Part shown: positions 41,735-50,524 of the stretch, one piece after another
Position numbering within the stretch: the first letter of the stretch is position 1
Layout of the letters: every line of letters starts with the position of its first letter
Source of the DNA: CAG-411 sp050875145
GTDB lineage: Bacteria; Bacillota; Clostridia; Lachnospirales; Lachnospiraceae
DNA length: 52,393 nt
NCBI GenBank assembly: GCA_050875145.1
Contig: JBNMLH010000021.1
Span: 1-52,393 of the forward strand
Direction: 5' to 3'
Made by a program: the position numbers and the translations under genes
Notes under the pieces: model-generated
Seen by the model: the letters and a program-made list of their open reading frames with translations, nothing else
What the model was told of the DNA's origin: nothing
Database searches by the model: none

Positions 41735-43375
41735 TTAGATATAATCTCTATCCTTTGCAATTTCGCTATTTGCACCTGATAATTTCTTTAAATATGCGGC
41801 TACCTGCTCTAAATCTGTTCCAACCTTTTCCTTCCAATCATTGATGTAAGAAATACTTTCCTGTAATCTCTTATCTACCTTTTGTCCATCGAAAGCAAGA
41901 AGCACAATAATACCAGCTTCTGTCAGATGATTTACAATCGTAGAAATGTCATCACCATCTTCTGGAGCATACAAATAAGTATGTCTACCTTCTAAGCTTA
42001 ATGCCTTCTCGATTTTCTCAACATATTCCATCGTAACAGTATCATCTAACTGGAATTCTACGGTTAATGGAGTCTGTCCCTTTAATGCAGCACGAACTTG
42101 TTTGTTCACTTTACCTTCATTAAATCCAGCTTCTTCCGCATGGATTTCTGTTACTACACCACAAGCAGATGTCATATTGCTAACACGGTCAATCAAAATC
42201 AATTCACCTAATGTCTTATGTTTATCAAATTCATCTACAACAATTTTGTCTGCAAATGAGATTTTGCACAATGCAATTTCGTTTTTGTTCAAATGTTGTG
42301 CTGGTTTCTCTTCTCCAGAGTTTACATCAATAGAATGTAAAATTTCTGTTACTACACCAGGAATTAACTTTGTTCCCAATTTTACAAAGAAGTTCTTTCC
42401 GTTTTCTAATTCTGCATCATCCATCCATAATAAAGTAGCTGTAACAGATGCTGCCACCTTAACATCAGAATTAACTGTCAATACACAACCTCTTGACACG
42501 TCCACTTCTCTGTCAAGCTGAATGGTTACAGGCTGTCCTTTACCCGCTTCCTGTACTTCTTTATCTGTCACATGAATACTCTTTACATGTGCCTGTTCAT
42601 TACTAGGCAAGGTAACGATCTCATCCCCCACATGAATATCACCAGCTTCGATTTGTCCCTGAAAACCTCTAAATTCATGATTTGGACGGCATACTCTTTG
42701 TACAGGCATATAAAATCCCTGTTCTTTTGTCTCCTCTGAAATATCCACCTGCTCTAAAAATGGAAGCAATGCTTTTCCAGTATACCATGGTGTATTTTCT
42801 GATTTTTCCGTAACGTTATCACCTTCTGTCGCAGAAACAGGAATAACGGTAACATTAGCAAGCTTCAATTCTTCTGTAAGCTCATCGATTTGTTTCATGA
42901 TTTCATTGAAACGTTCCTCTTTGTATCCAACCAAATCCATCTTATTTACTGCAAATACAAAATAACGAATACCCATCAAAGCACAAATTCTTGCATGTCG
43001 CTTTGTTTGCACTAATACACCCTGTTTTGCATCAATCAAAATGATTGCCAAATCTGCGAAGGATGCACCTACTGCCATGTTTCTTGTATATTCTTCATGT
43101 CCCGGTGTGTCTGCAACGATAAAACTTCTATTGTCTGTTGTAAAATAACGATATGCTACGTCGATGGTAATTCCCTGCTCACGCTCTGCCATCAGACCAT
43201 CTAACAATAAAGAATAATCGATTTCTCCACCACGACTTCCTACCTTAGAATCCAGCTCCAATGCCTTTTCCTGATCTGCATAAATTAATTTTGAATCGTA
43301 TAAAATATGTCCAATTAATGTAGACTTTCCATCATCTACACTACCACATGTAATAAACTTTAGTAATCCTTTCAT
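41735..43375 (-). CDS. cysN: Sulfate adenylyltransferase subunit 1 (CysN) with degenerate APS-kinase-like tail
   Basis: 546 residues. The GTPase domain has GSVDDGKST (11-19), DTPGHEEYTRN (89-99) and NKMD (144-147). Beta-barrel domains run to ~430. With CysD it makes APS from ATP and sulfate, driven by GTP. The tail from ~432 follows the APS kinase (CysC) pattern: KGQTPLTVEFQL, then VEKIEKALSLEGRHTYLYAP and LTEAGIIVLLAF. The Walker A GLSGSGKS that should follow KGQ.P is replaced by LDDTVTM, and the domain is much shortened. APS kinase is not needed here because APS itself is reduced. The ATG overlaps the cysD stop by one base (TAATG). Confidence 0.93.
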   Translation of the reverse strand: MKGLLKFITCGSVDDGKSTLIGHILYDSKLIYADQEKALELDSKVGSRGGEIDYSLLLDGLMAEREQGITIDVAYRYFTTDNRSFIVADTPGHEEYTRNMAVGASFADLAIILIDAKQGVLVQTKRHARICALMGIRYFVFAVNKMDLVGYKEERFNEIMKQIDELTEELKLANVTVIPVSATEGDNVTEKSENTPWYTGKALLPFLEQVDISEETKEQGFYMPVQRVCRPNHEFRGFQGQIEAGDIHVGDEIVTLPSNEQAHVKSIHVTDKEVQEAGKGQPVTIQLDREVDVSRGCVLTVNSDVKVAASVTATLLWMDDAELENGKNFFVKLGTKLIPGVVTEILHSIDVNSGEEKPAQHLNKNEIALCKISFADKIVVDEFDKHKTLGELILIDRVSNMTSACGVVTEIHAEEAGFNEGKVNKQVRAALKGQTPLTVEFQLDDTVTMEYVEKIEKALSLEGRHTYLYAPEDGDDISTIVNHLTEAGIIVLLAFDGQKVDKRLQESISYINDWKEKVGTDLEQVAAYLKKLSGANSEIAKDRDYI

Positions 43376-44277
43376 TAGAAATATCCCTCCATTTTTCTTC
43401 TTTCCATGCTGCCTGCTTCTTCATGGTCAATAACACGGGTTGTTCTTTCAGACGATACTGCACTAAGTGTTTCCTCTATGATTTCATCCAATGTCTCTGC
43501 ATCTGACTCAATTCCACCTGTAAGTGGATAACATCCAAGTGTACGGAAACGAACTTTTTTCATTTCCACCTTCTCACCTTCTCTTAGTTTCATACGATCA
43601 TCGTCTACCATGATGATGTTTCCATCACGATACACAACTGGTCTTTCTTTTGCAAAATATAATGGTACAATTTCAATGTTTTCTCTTTTAATGTACTGCC
43701 AAATATCCTTTTCTGTCCAGTTTGAAATTGGGAATACACGCATACTCTCGCCCTTGTGTATCTTAGTATTATAAAGTTTCCACATTTCTGGTCTCTGGTT
43801 CTTTGGGTCCCATGCCTGAGCTTCGTTTCGGAAAGAGAAAATTCTTTCTTTCGCACGAGATTTTTCTTCATCACGTCTTGCTCCACCAAATGCAGCGGTA
43901 AACTGGTATTTATTTAATGCCTGTTTTAATGCCTGTGTTTTCATAATATCTGTATAAGCAGAACCATGGTCAAATGGATTGATACCATTCTTAACACCTT
44001 CCTGATTTGTATATACAAGCATATCAATTCCAAGTTGTTTTGCCATCTTGTCACGGAACTGTATCATTTCTTTAAATTTCCATGTAGTATCTACATGTAA
44101 AAATGGAAATGGTGGCTTCTCCGGATAAAATGCCTTCATCGCCAAATGAAGTAATACGGAACTATCCTTTCCTATGGAATATAACATAACTGGTTTTTCA
44201 CATTCTGCTGCTACTTCCCTAATAATATAAATTGCTTCTGCTTCTAACGCATCCAGATGAGATAAGTTGCTCATCAC
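43375..44277 (-). CDS. cysD: Sulfate adenylyltransferase subunit 2
   Basis: 300 residues. An adenine-nucleotide alpha-hydrolase fold with the PP-loop MLYSIGKDSSVLLHLA (~31-46), then FPFLHVDTTWKF, AFGGARRDEEKSRAKERIFSFR and FPISNWTEKDIWQYI. It catalyses ATP sulfurylation together with CysN. The C-terminus keeps the RTLGCYPLTG...SDA segment. It is followed directly by cysN with translational coupling. Confidence 0.96.
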   Translation of the reverse strand: MMSNLSHLDALEAEAIYIIREVAAECEKPVMLYSIGKDSSVLLHLAMKAFYPEKPPFPFLHVDTTWKFKEMIQFRDKMAKQLGIDMLVYTNQEGVKNGINPFDHGSAYTDIMKTQALKQALNKYQFTAAFGGARRDEEKSRAKERIFSFRNEAQAWDPKNQRPEMWKLYNTKIHKGESMRVFPISNWTEKDIWQYIKRENIEIVPLYFAKERPVVYRDGNIIMVDDDRMKLREGEKVEMKKVRFRTLGCYPLTGGIESDAETLDEIIEETLSAVSSERTTRVIDHEEAGSMERRKMEGYF

Positions 44278-44300
44278 AATTCCTCCTTTACCTTTATCTT

Positions 44301-44615
44301 CTAATATTTATTTGCATCTTTTTTATTTACTTCTATGGTTTGTATTTCTCTGGCAGGATTTTCTACCTTCCAAATATTCCTATCACCTTTTTGTGTCACA
44401 GATAAGGTACTTCCTCTTCCTCCTATATCTGCACCAAGGAAAAATGCAATCGCATCTACCTTACATTCCTTTAGACAGGAAGTACATCCCCAACAGTCCT
44501 TTTCATGTTTAATCCATGCCTTTCCCTGCTCGTTTAATTTAATCAGATTACCGGGACATGCTTCGATACAACGTTTGCATCCTACACATTTATCTTGTCG
44601 AATCCGTATGCTCAT
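44301..44615 (-). CDS. aprB: AprB-like 4Fe-4S ferredoxin of APS reductase
   Basis: 104 residues with two 4Fe-4S motifs: C10-x2-C13-x2-C16-x3-C20-P and C41-x2-C44-x2-C47-x3-C51. A C-terminal tail follows (GGRGSTLSVTQKGDRNIWKVENP) like that of adenylylsulfate reductase beta subunits. It is shorter than dissimilatory AprB (~150). It overlaps the AprA-like gene by 26 bases, so the two are made together and presumably deliver electrons to the flavoprotein. Confidence 0.85.
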   Translation of the reverse strand: MSIRIRQDKCVGCKRCIEACPGNLIKLNEQGKAWIKHEKDCWGCTSCLKECKVDAIAFFLGADIGGRGSTLSVTQKGDRNIWKVENPAREIQTIEVNKKDANKY

Positions 44616-46278
44616 AAGCCATTCCTCCTGTCACTAACTCCCTAAGGTAAATATTGATTTTGCCATCCTCCATACGGGAATTTACATATTTTAACCATTC
44701 ATCACTCTGGTCTGGATAATCCATATTTTCTGCAAAACTATGCCATCTGGTTTCTTTTCTGGCAAGCAAGTGTGCAATAACTACCCGACAGACTACCAAA
44801 CGCTCTCTAATCTCATAAATTCGTAACAGATCATCCATATCCTCTGCCGACAACTTTTTACAATCTTCCATCAAATTACATATCTTTTCATCTGCCAGCT
44901 TTAAGCGACTTTCATTATACTGATAATCCGTTGAAATTCCACCTGCATACTCATCCATGATTTTCTGCATACTTTCTTCCGCCTGTTCAATGGTAAGTAA
45001 TGATTGTTTTTGTTGTAAATATGTCTCATATTCCTGCTGCTTCTGTTTTGCCTTTACAGCATCCTCTTCTGGAACTTCCTTATGTGTCTGCAAGTATTTC
45101 AAAATTGCCTCTGCTGCAATCTCTCCTTCTGCTAATGCACCTGTCACATACTTTTGTGGACATCCACCTGCCACATCTCCTGCAGCATAAAGACCATGTA
45201 CCGTTGTTTCTCTATTATTATCTACCCAATAACCGCTGGCAGTATGTCCACCTACAATATAAGGCTCTGTTCCTTCTATTTCTACATTTTGCTGGGAAGG
45301 TCCCTGCCCTGCTTCGAGCCATTTTAAAGTCTGGCTAGGTGCCATATTTAAGTATGCCTTAAACAAATCCTTTTCCTGCTCAGCACTAATTCCCTTGGTT
45401 CCAAGATAACATGGACCTCTGCCTTCTCTATTTTCTGTAACCGTTCCATATAATCTCTGCGAAGTTGTAAGTCCATACTTTGTCTCGTAAACTTCCCCTT
45501 TGGCATTTAACTGTTTTGCCGGTACTCCCTGTGCAATCGTACCTGTCGGAGCAATCGTATCCTTACAGCGAAGTGCAATAAATCGCATCTCAAAAGTTGT
45601 CATCTCTGCTCCTGCTAAAATTCCCATGGCATATCCTGCTCCTGTATTAAATGGAGGATACCACATCTTATGTCTGGAAAATCCTGGATTATTGGGTCGA
45701 TACAATCCAGCAGCTCCACCAGTACTGCAAAGCACTGCTTTTGCATAGATTTCATAAAATACCTGCTCATTTACATCAAAGCCATATGCACCTTTTATCT
45801 GATTTTTTTCTACAATGTAATCCGTAATATTTACATGATTTAAAACCGTTACATTTTCCTGTTTCTTTACTGCATCTGCGAGAATTGGTTTAATATTTTC
45901 GCCGTTAATCTTTATATTTCGATTTCCTCGTGTTACATATTTGTTATTTTCATCTTTTAAAATAACCAATCCTAACTTTTCCATGTTTTCTGTTACTTCA
46001 TTCAAACGTTCTGACATGGAAAGCAATAAATCTTCTCTAACAATTCCAGCTCCATCTTTTTTACAATAATCCACGTAATCCTGTGGAACACGTCCTTCTG
46101 TAATATAAGCATTGATGGCATTTACACCGGCTGCCAAACATCCACTTCTTTTAATATTTGCCTTTTCTGCAATAAGAACCTTTATGTCTTTTTCTTTTCC
46201 CAACGTAATCGCCGCATAACAACCTGCGGTTCCACCACCAATAATCAACACATCGGTATGTATTTTTCTTGTTTCCAT
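44590..46278 (-). CDS. aprA: AprA-like adenylylsulfate reductase flavoprotein subunit
   Basis: 562 residues from METRKIHTDVLIIGGG. A fumarate reductase/AprA-family flavoprotein: the FAD dinucleotide fold GGGTAGCYAAITLG (~14-27), KRSGCLAAGVNAINAY, a middle capping domain (STGGAAGLYRPNNPG, GTEPYIVGGHTASGYWVDNN) and the FAD-proximal GLYAAGDVAGGCPQKYVTGALAEGEIA. A helical C-terminal domain (~430-560) follows. It should reduce APS to sulfite and AMP with the adjacent ferredoxin. The context (CysDN, sulfate importer, sulfite reductase) indicates an assimilatory role. The frame reaches 46338; ATG 46278 has AGG seven bases upstream. Confidence 0.88.
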   Translation of the reverse strand: METRKIHTDVLIIGGGTAGCYAAITLGKEKDIKVLIAEKANIKRSGCLAAGVNAINAYITEGRVPQDYVDYCKKDGAGIVREDLLLSMSERLNEVTENMEKLGLVILKDENNKYVTRGNRNIKINGENIKPILADAVKKQENVTVLNHVNITDYIVEKNQIKGAYGFDVNEQVFYEIYAKAVLCSTGGAAGLYRPNNPGFSRHKMWYPPFNTGAGYAMGILAGAEMTTFEMRFIALRCKDTIAPTGTIAQGVPAKQLNAKGEVYETKYGLTTSQRLYGTVTENREGRGPCYLGTKGISAEQEKDLFKAYLNMAPSQTLKWLEAGQGPSQQNVEIEGTEPYIVGGHTASGYWVDNNRETTVHGLYAAGDVAGGCPQKYVTGALAEGEIAAEAILKYLQTHKEVPEEDAVKAKQKQQEYETYLQQKQSLLTIEQAEESMQKIMDEYAGGISTDYQYNESRLKLADEKICNLMEDCKKLSAEDMDDLLRIYEIRERLVVCRVVIAHLLARKETRWHSFAENMDYPDQSDEWLKYVNSRMEDGKINIYLRELVTGGMAYEHTDSTR

Positions 46279-46343
46279 ATAGCACCTGCTTTCTTTGTAA
46301 CTACATTTATATCCTGTAACCGTTCCGTCCAGCCGCACTGTTA

Positions 46344-47402
46344 TTATATGATTACAGAATCTTCATGTAAGGATTGATTCTCCAATAAATGTACTCTCTT
46401 TCCTTCTGTGACTAACATACGATATATAAATACATCTACCTTTTCTCCCACAGTGACAGGCTGTAACTCTAAAGATCTTTTTGCTGAAAGCTTTTCTCCA
46501 TTTACCGAAACCTGTACTTCTACGCTATCACCGCGAAATGACACTTCTGTGACAACACCCTCTGAGGCAGAACTTTTGTATTTCTGTACTTCATTCTTTT
46601 TTGTAACATTTACAAATTCTGGTCTGACAATTGCCTCTGTATAATTATCAATGGCTTCAAAAGAATGAAATGTCTGATAATCCTTTAAGAAGGATGGCTG
46701 TCCAAAGAAGGATGCTACAAACGGGGTCTGTGGATTTTGATAAATCTCCAACGGTGTTCCCATTTGTTCAATACGTCCCTGATTGGTAATGATAATCTCA
46801 TCTGCCACTTCAATGGCTTCATCCTGATCATGCGTAACAAAAATACTTGTAATTCCAAGTTTTTCAATCATTTCTTTCAGCCAGCTTCTAAGTTCTAATC
46901 TTACCTTTGCATCAATCGCAGCAAACGGTTCATCCAGTAATAGTAAATGTGGATTTGGAGCCAATGCTCTAGCAAAAGCTACTCTCTGTCGCTGTCCACC
47001 AGAAAGCTGACTTGGATATCGTTTTTCCAATCCTTCCAACCCTACTAATTTTATCAGCTCTCGTACACGTTCATCAATATATTTTTTATTTTCTTTTTTT
47101 ACCCGAAGCCCAAATGCCACATTTTCATAGATTGTCATGTGACGAAATAGGGCATAATTCTGAAACACAAATCCAATTCCACGCTGACTTGCCGGTATTT
47201 CATTTACTACCTGTCCATCTATAATAATCTCTCCAAAATCGGGTGTTTCTAAGCCTGCAATCATTCTAAGTATCGTTGTCTTTCCACTTCCACTGGGACC
47301 TAACAGACCAATCAGCTTACCTTTTTCCACACCAAAATTGATAGATTTGGAAGCTTTGAAATCCCCGTAGGATTTATTGATATCTTTTAATTCTACATAC
47401 AT
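46344..47402 (-). CDS. cysA: Sulfate/thiosulfate ABC transporter ATP-binding protein
   Basis: 352 residues. The ABC ATPase has GPSGSGKTT (35-43), the Q-loop VFQNYALFRHMT, signature LSGGQRQR and Walker B LLLLDEPFAAID. A C-terminal TOBE-like domain (~245-340, AIVRPEFVNVT, VQVSVNGEKLSAKR) is typical of CysA. It energises sulfate import by CysT/CysW/Sbp. AAGGAG precedes the ATG. Confidence 0.95.
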   Translation of the reverse strand: MYVELKDINKSYGDFKASKSINFGVEKGKLIGLLGPSGSGKTTILRMIAGLETPDFGEIIIDGQVVNEIPASQRGIGFVFQNYALFRHMTIYENVAFGLRVKKENKKYIDERVRELIKLVGLEGLEKRYPSQLSGGQRQRVAFARALAPNPHLLLLDEPFAAIDAKVRLELRSWLKEMIEKLGITSIFVTHDQDEAIEVADEIIITNQGRIEQMGTPLEIYQNPQTPFVASFFGQPSFLKDYQTFHSFEAIDNYTEAIVRPEFVNVTKKNEVQKYKSSASEGVVTEVSFRGDSVEVQVSVNGEKLSAKRSLELQPVTVGEKVDVFIYRMLVTEGKRVHLLENQSLHEDSVII

Positions 47403-47416
47403 AATTTTTCTCCTTC

Positions 47417-48244
47417 CTACGATTCATATTCCTTTTTTCCTCTGCTCTCTAACACACTTCGAACAACCAAAATAAAGATAGCAAGCACCACCAGAATGGA
47501 AGATACTGCAAATGCCGGAATATACTGAAATTCATTAAACAAAATTTCTATGTGCAGTGGCAACGTATTGGTTCGTCCACGTAAATGTCCCGATAAAACA
47601 GATACCGCACCAAACTCGCCCATGGCTCTAGCTGTGCACAATACAATTCCGTAAAGCAATGCCCATTTTATATGTGGAAAAGTGATTCTACGAAAAATTG
47701 TCCAGCCATTTGCTCCCATCAAAGCGGCTGCCTCTTCCTCATCCTTTCCCTGTGCTTCCATAATAGGTATCAACTCTCTAGAAATAAACGGAAATGTTAC
47801 AAAAATCGTAGCTAAAATAATACCTGGTACTGCAAATACCACCTTTATATGAATAGCTTTCAACCACTCATACAAAATGCTTCTCCGTCCAAATAAAAGA
47901 ATAAAAATCAAACCTGCAATAATCGGAGATACCGTTACCGGAACATCTATCAATGTTGTCAATATTTTTTTCCATTTAAAATCAAACTTCGTTACTGCAA
48001 AAGATGCAAATAATCCAAAAATAGTATTTAATATTACTGCACACAAAGTTGCTTCCAAGGTAAGAAGTAATGCTCGAATGGTATACTCATCTGCAACTGC
48101 TGACATATAAGCTGCAATGCCACCTCTAAATGCCTGTACCAAAACAACAATCAATGGAAGCAGTAACATGATACCTAAAAATAAGATAGTGATGCCAATT
48201 AAAACCCATTTTGTAATTGTTGCATTTCGTTCTTCTTTTTTCAT
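47417..48244 (-). CDS. cysW: Sulfate ABC transporter permease CysW
   Basis: 275 residues from MKKEERNATITK. It has six membrane helices with the permease EAA-type loop (EAAALMGANGWTIFRRITFPHIKWALLYGI) and CysW features (GEFGAVSVLSGHLRGRTNTLPLHIEILFNEF). ATG 48244 is chosen because GGAGG lies eight bases upstream, spanning the end of cysT; the frame extends to 48274. Confidence 0.95.
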   Translation of the reverse strand: MKKEERNATITKWVLIGITILFLGIMLLLPLIVVLVQAFRGGIAAYMSAVADEYTIRALLLTLEATLCAVILNTIFGLFASFAVTKFDFKWKKILTTLIDVPVTVSPIIAGLIFILLFGRRSILYEWLKAIHIKVVFAVPGIILATIFVTFPFISRELIPIMEAQGKDEEEAAALMGANGWTIFRRITFPHIKWALLYGIVLCTARAMGEFGAVSVLSGHLRGRTNTLPLHIEILFNEFQYIPAFAVSSILVVLAIFILVVRSVLESRGKKEYES

Positions 48245-48245
48245 G

Positions 48246-49073
48246 CTAATTTCCTCCATTAAGTATCTTTGCATTTCTTGCTTGCACCATATTATTTAGA
48301 AACAATACAACAAATGCAACTACCAGCATAACCAATGAAATAGCGGTAGCACTTTCATAGTCAAACTCCTGTAGTTTTGACATAACTACCAAAGGAGCAA
48401 TTTCTGTCTCATAAGGTTTATTTCCTGCAATAAACACAACACTTCCATACTCTCCAAGGCATCGTCCAAATGCCAGACCAAATCCGGTAAAGAGAGTCGG
48501 TAATACCTCCGGAAAGATTACTTTCCAAAAGATACGGCTTCTTTTTGCACCAAGTACACCAGCTGCCTCCTCATAGGATGGGTCCAGTTTTTCAAGAACC
48601 GGCTGTACTGCTCTTACTACAAAAGGTATTCCCACAAAAACCAAAGCCACAATAATACCTATTCTTGTATAAGCAATATGTATCCCAAACTTTGCAAACC
48701 AACTTCCAACCCAACCCTCATCTGCGGTCAGATAAGTAAGTGCCATACCTGCTACCGCAGTAGGAAGTGCAAATGGCAACTCAATCATACCATCTATAAT
48801 CTTTTTTCCCGGAAATTCATATCTTACCAGTACCCAGGCAATAATCATTCCCATAACTGCATTGATCAAAGATGCAACAAATGCAGTCATCAAACTCACA
48901 TAGAAGCTTGCCAGCACTCTTTTTCTCGTAATAATTTCAATAAATTCGCCAATGCTAAGTTTTGTCACATTCATAAGCAGACATGCCAATGGTATCAACA
49001 CAATAAGACTTACCATCGTCAATGTCACACCAATGGATAATCCAAATCCCGGTATTACTCTTTTTTGCTTCAA
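48246..49073 (-). CDS. cysT: Sulfate ABC transporter permease CysT
   Basis: 275 residues, six helices. The EAA loop EEAAGVLGAKRSRIFWKVIFPEVLPTLFTG and the CysT-type GRCLGEYGSVVFIAGNKPYETEIAPL are present. It forms the channel with CysW. Its last codons contain the cysW ribosome binding site. Confidence 0.95.
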   Translation of the reverse strand: MKQKRVIPGFGLSIGVTLTMVSLIVLIPLACLLMNVTKLSIGEFIEIITRKRVLASFYVSLMTAFVASLINAVMGMIIAWVLVRYEFPGKKIIDGMIELPFALPTAVAGMALTYLTADEGWVGSWFAKFGIHIAYTRIGIIVALVFVGIPFVVRAVQPVLEKLDPSYEEAAGVLGAKRSRIFWKVIFPEVLPTLFTGFGLAFGRCLGEYGSVVFIAGNKPYETEIAPLVVMSKLQEFDYESATAISLVMLVVAFVVLFLNNMVQARNAKILNGGN

Positions 49074-49093
49074 TGTGATTTCCTCCTCTTTTA

Positions 49094-50104
49094 TTATTCG
49101 TAAATTTGATCGAATATAGCTCCATCTGCAAAATGCTTTTTATAAACAGCATCCCATCCGCCAAAATCATCTATGGTTTTTAATTCCATCGAAAGATCAA
49201 ATACATCTTTATATTTTTTTAATACTTTTTCATTAGTTGGACGATAGTAATTTTTTGCTGCAATCTCCTGTGCATCCTCTGTATATAAATAATCCAAATA
49301 TGCTGTTGCAACTTTTCTTGTCTTTCGATAATCTACTACATCATCCACCACTGCAACAGAAGGTTGTGCCAACATACTAATGCTTGGTGATATAATCTCG
49401 TATTCATCCGGAAAATCCCGAATAGAAAGATAAGCTTCATTTTCCCATGCAATCAACACATCTCCTTGTTTATTCTCAATAAAGGAAGTTGTGGCTGCTC
49501 TCGCTCCCGAATCAAGCACTAAGACATTGGAATAAATCTTTTTCAAAAGCTCCTCCGCTTTTGTTTCATCTCCATATTTCTCCATAGCATATGCCCAGGC
49601 TGCCATATAATTCCATCTGGCACCCCCAGAAGTTTTTGGATTTGGCGTGATTACTCCCACACCATCCTTGGCTAAATCATCCCAGTCTTTAATCTGTTTT
49701 GGATTTCCTTTTCGCACTACAAATACAATGGTAGAAGTATATGGCGCACTATCCTGTTTAAACTGCTTTTTCCAATCCTTTCGGATCAGACCTTCCTTGG
49801 CAATTGCATCAATATCGTACTCTAATGCCAATGTTACTACATCCGCTTCCAATCCGTTTGATACTTCTAATGCCTGTTTTCCAGAACCTCCATGAGACTG
49901 AATCACTTCTACATTTTGCCCTGTCTGCTTTTCCCAATAATCTGCAAACAGTTTATTGTATTCTTCATAAAATTCTCTTGTGGGGTCATAGGAAACATTT
50001 ACAATACTAACTGTCTTTTGTCCTGCTGTAGAACCACACCCAACCAGCATCGTTGCCATAACAGCTATCAAAAGTAGTCTAACTCCTATTACATGTTTTT
50101 TCAT
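49094..50104 (-). CDS. sbp: Sulfate-binding lipoprotein
   Basis: 336 residues from MKKHVIGVRLLLIAVMATMLVGC; the lipobox Cys anchors it outside the membrane. The sulfate-binding-protein pattern is clear: NVSYDPTREFYEEYNKLF, VIQSHGGSGKQALEV, VTLALEYDIDAIA, GVGVITPNPKTSGGARWNYMAAWAYA, and the C-terminal FGGWDAVYKKHFADGAIFDQIY. A GTG four codons earlier (50116) is a possible start. It is first in the transporter-reductase operon, with a promoter at 50242-50268. Confidence 0.95.
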   Translation of the reverse strand: MKKHVIGVRLLLIAVMATMLVGCGSTAGQKTVSIVNVSYDPTREFYEEYNKLFADYWEKQTGQNVEVIQSHGGSGKQALEVSNGLEADVVTLALEYDIDAIAKEGLIRKDWKKQFKQDSAPYTSTIVFVVRKGNPKQIKDWDDLAKDGVGVITPNPKTSGGARWNYMAAWAYAMEKYGDETKAEELLKKIYSNVLVLDSGARAATTSFIENKQGDVLIAWENEAYLSIRDFPDEYEIISPSISMLAQPSVAVVDDVVDYRKTRKVATAYLDYLYTEDAQEIAAKNYYRPTNEKVLKKYKDVFDLSMELKTIDDFGGWDAVYKKHFADGAIFDQIYE

Positions 50105-50241
50105 CCTGTTAGTCACATCCTTTTGTCTCTCTTATCTATACTTTTCCTGTCACTTACTCTTTTGAAATGCCTCTAAATCCAATCGATTCAATCTATACAT
50201 TTTCAAAATCATATTATTCATACTTCTTTTATAGGAATTAT

Positions 50242-50268
50242 ATTATACCACTTTACTAGGAATGTCAA
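50242..50268 (-). promoter_or_regulatory. Candidate promoter of the sbp-cysTWA-apr-cysDN operon
   Basis: Minus strand TTGACA (50268-50263) and TATAAT (50247-50242) with a short 15-base spacer ending TGG (extended -10). A second TATAAT at 50242-50237 is too far away. AATTCCTAT and ATTCCTAG repeats flank it and could belong to a cysteine-metabolism operator; I cannot assign one. Confidence 0.6.
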
Positions 50269-50301
50269 GGAAATTTTTTCAAAAAAGAAAAAAAGTTGGT
50301 A

Positions 50302-50375
50302 ACAGTTCAGCCAAAAGTTTTATTTAAATTAACTTTTGTATATTCTGGCACTTTATGAATACCTGGCTAAACTGT
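50302..50375. repeat. 74-bp inverted-repeat element with nested palindrome
   Basis: Ends ACAGTTCAGCCA and TGGCTAAACTGT pair with one mismatch; inside, CAAAAGTT/AACTTTTG (50312-50338) forms a second stem. It could be a folded RNA or a small MITE-like repeat. It is AT-rich and non-coding. Confidence 0.55.
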
Positions 50376-50376
50376 A

Positions 50377-50420
50377 AAAAGGATTATACTACAGGAAAAA
50401 ACCTATAATATAACCCTTTT
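50377..50420 (-). terminator. Long hairpin, probable terminator of sulfite reductase
   Basis: Nineteen-base arms with 16 pairs (AAAAGG.TTATA.TA.AGG side against CCT.TAATATAA.CCTTTT) around six A (six T on the minus strand). It lies ~105 bases after the sulfite reductase stop. Confidence 0.5.
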
Positions 50421-50450
50421 ACATATTCTACGATGCCACGGTCAAATACC

Positions 50451-50484
50451 TAAAACCACACTGTGCTTGCATAAAATGGTTTTA
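50451..50484. repeat. Inverted repeat TAAAACCA / TGGTTTTA
   Basis: Eight-base perfect arms with an 18-base loop, ~40 bases after the sulfite reductase stop; the first of three consecutive hairpins in the 50117-50524 gap, which otherwise holds only the sbp promoter and leader. Confidence 0.4.
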
Positions 50485-50524
50485 TCTATTCCCCCCATCT
50501 AATAGCATCCTATTTCATATTTCA

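Noticed and set aside
50117..50300. T-box or cysteine-responsive leader upstream of sbp
   Set aside because: No T-box sequence or specifier stem is visible, and the flanking ATTCCTA repeats do not fit the CymR consensus well enough.
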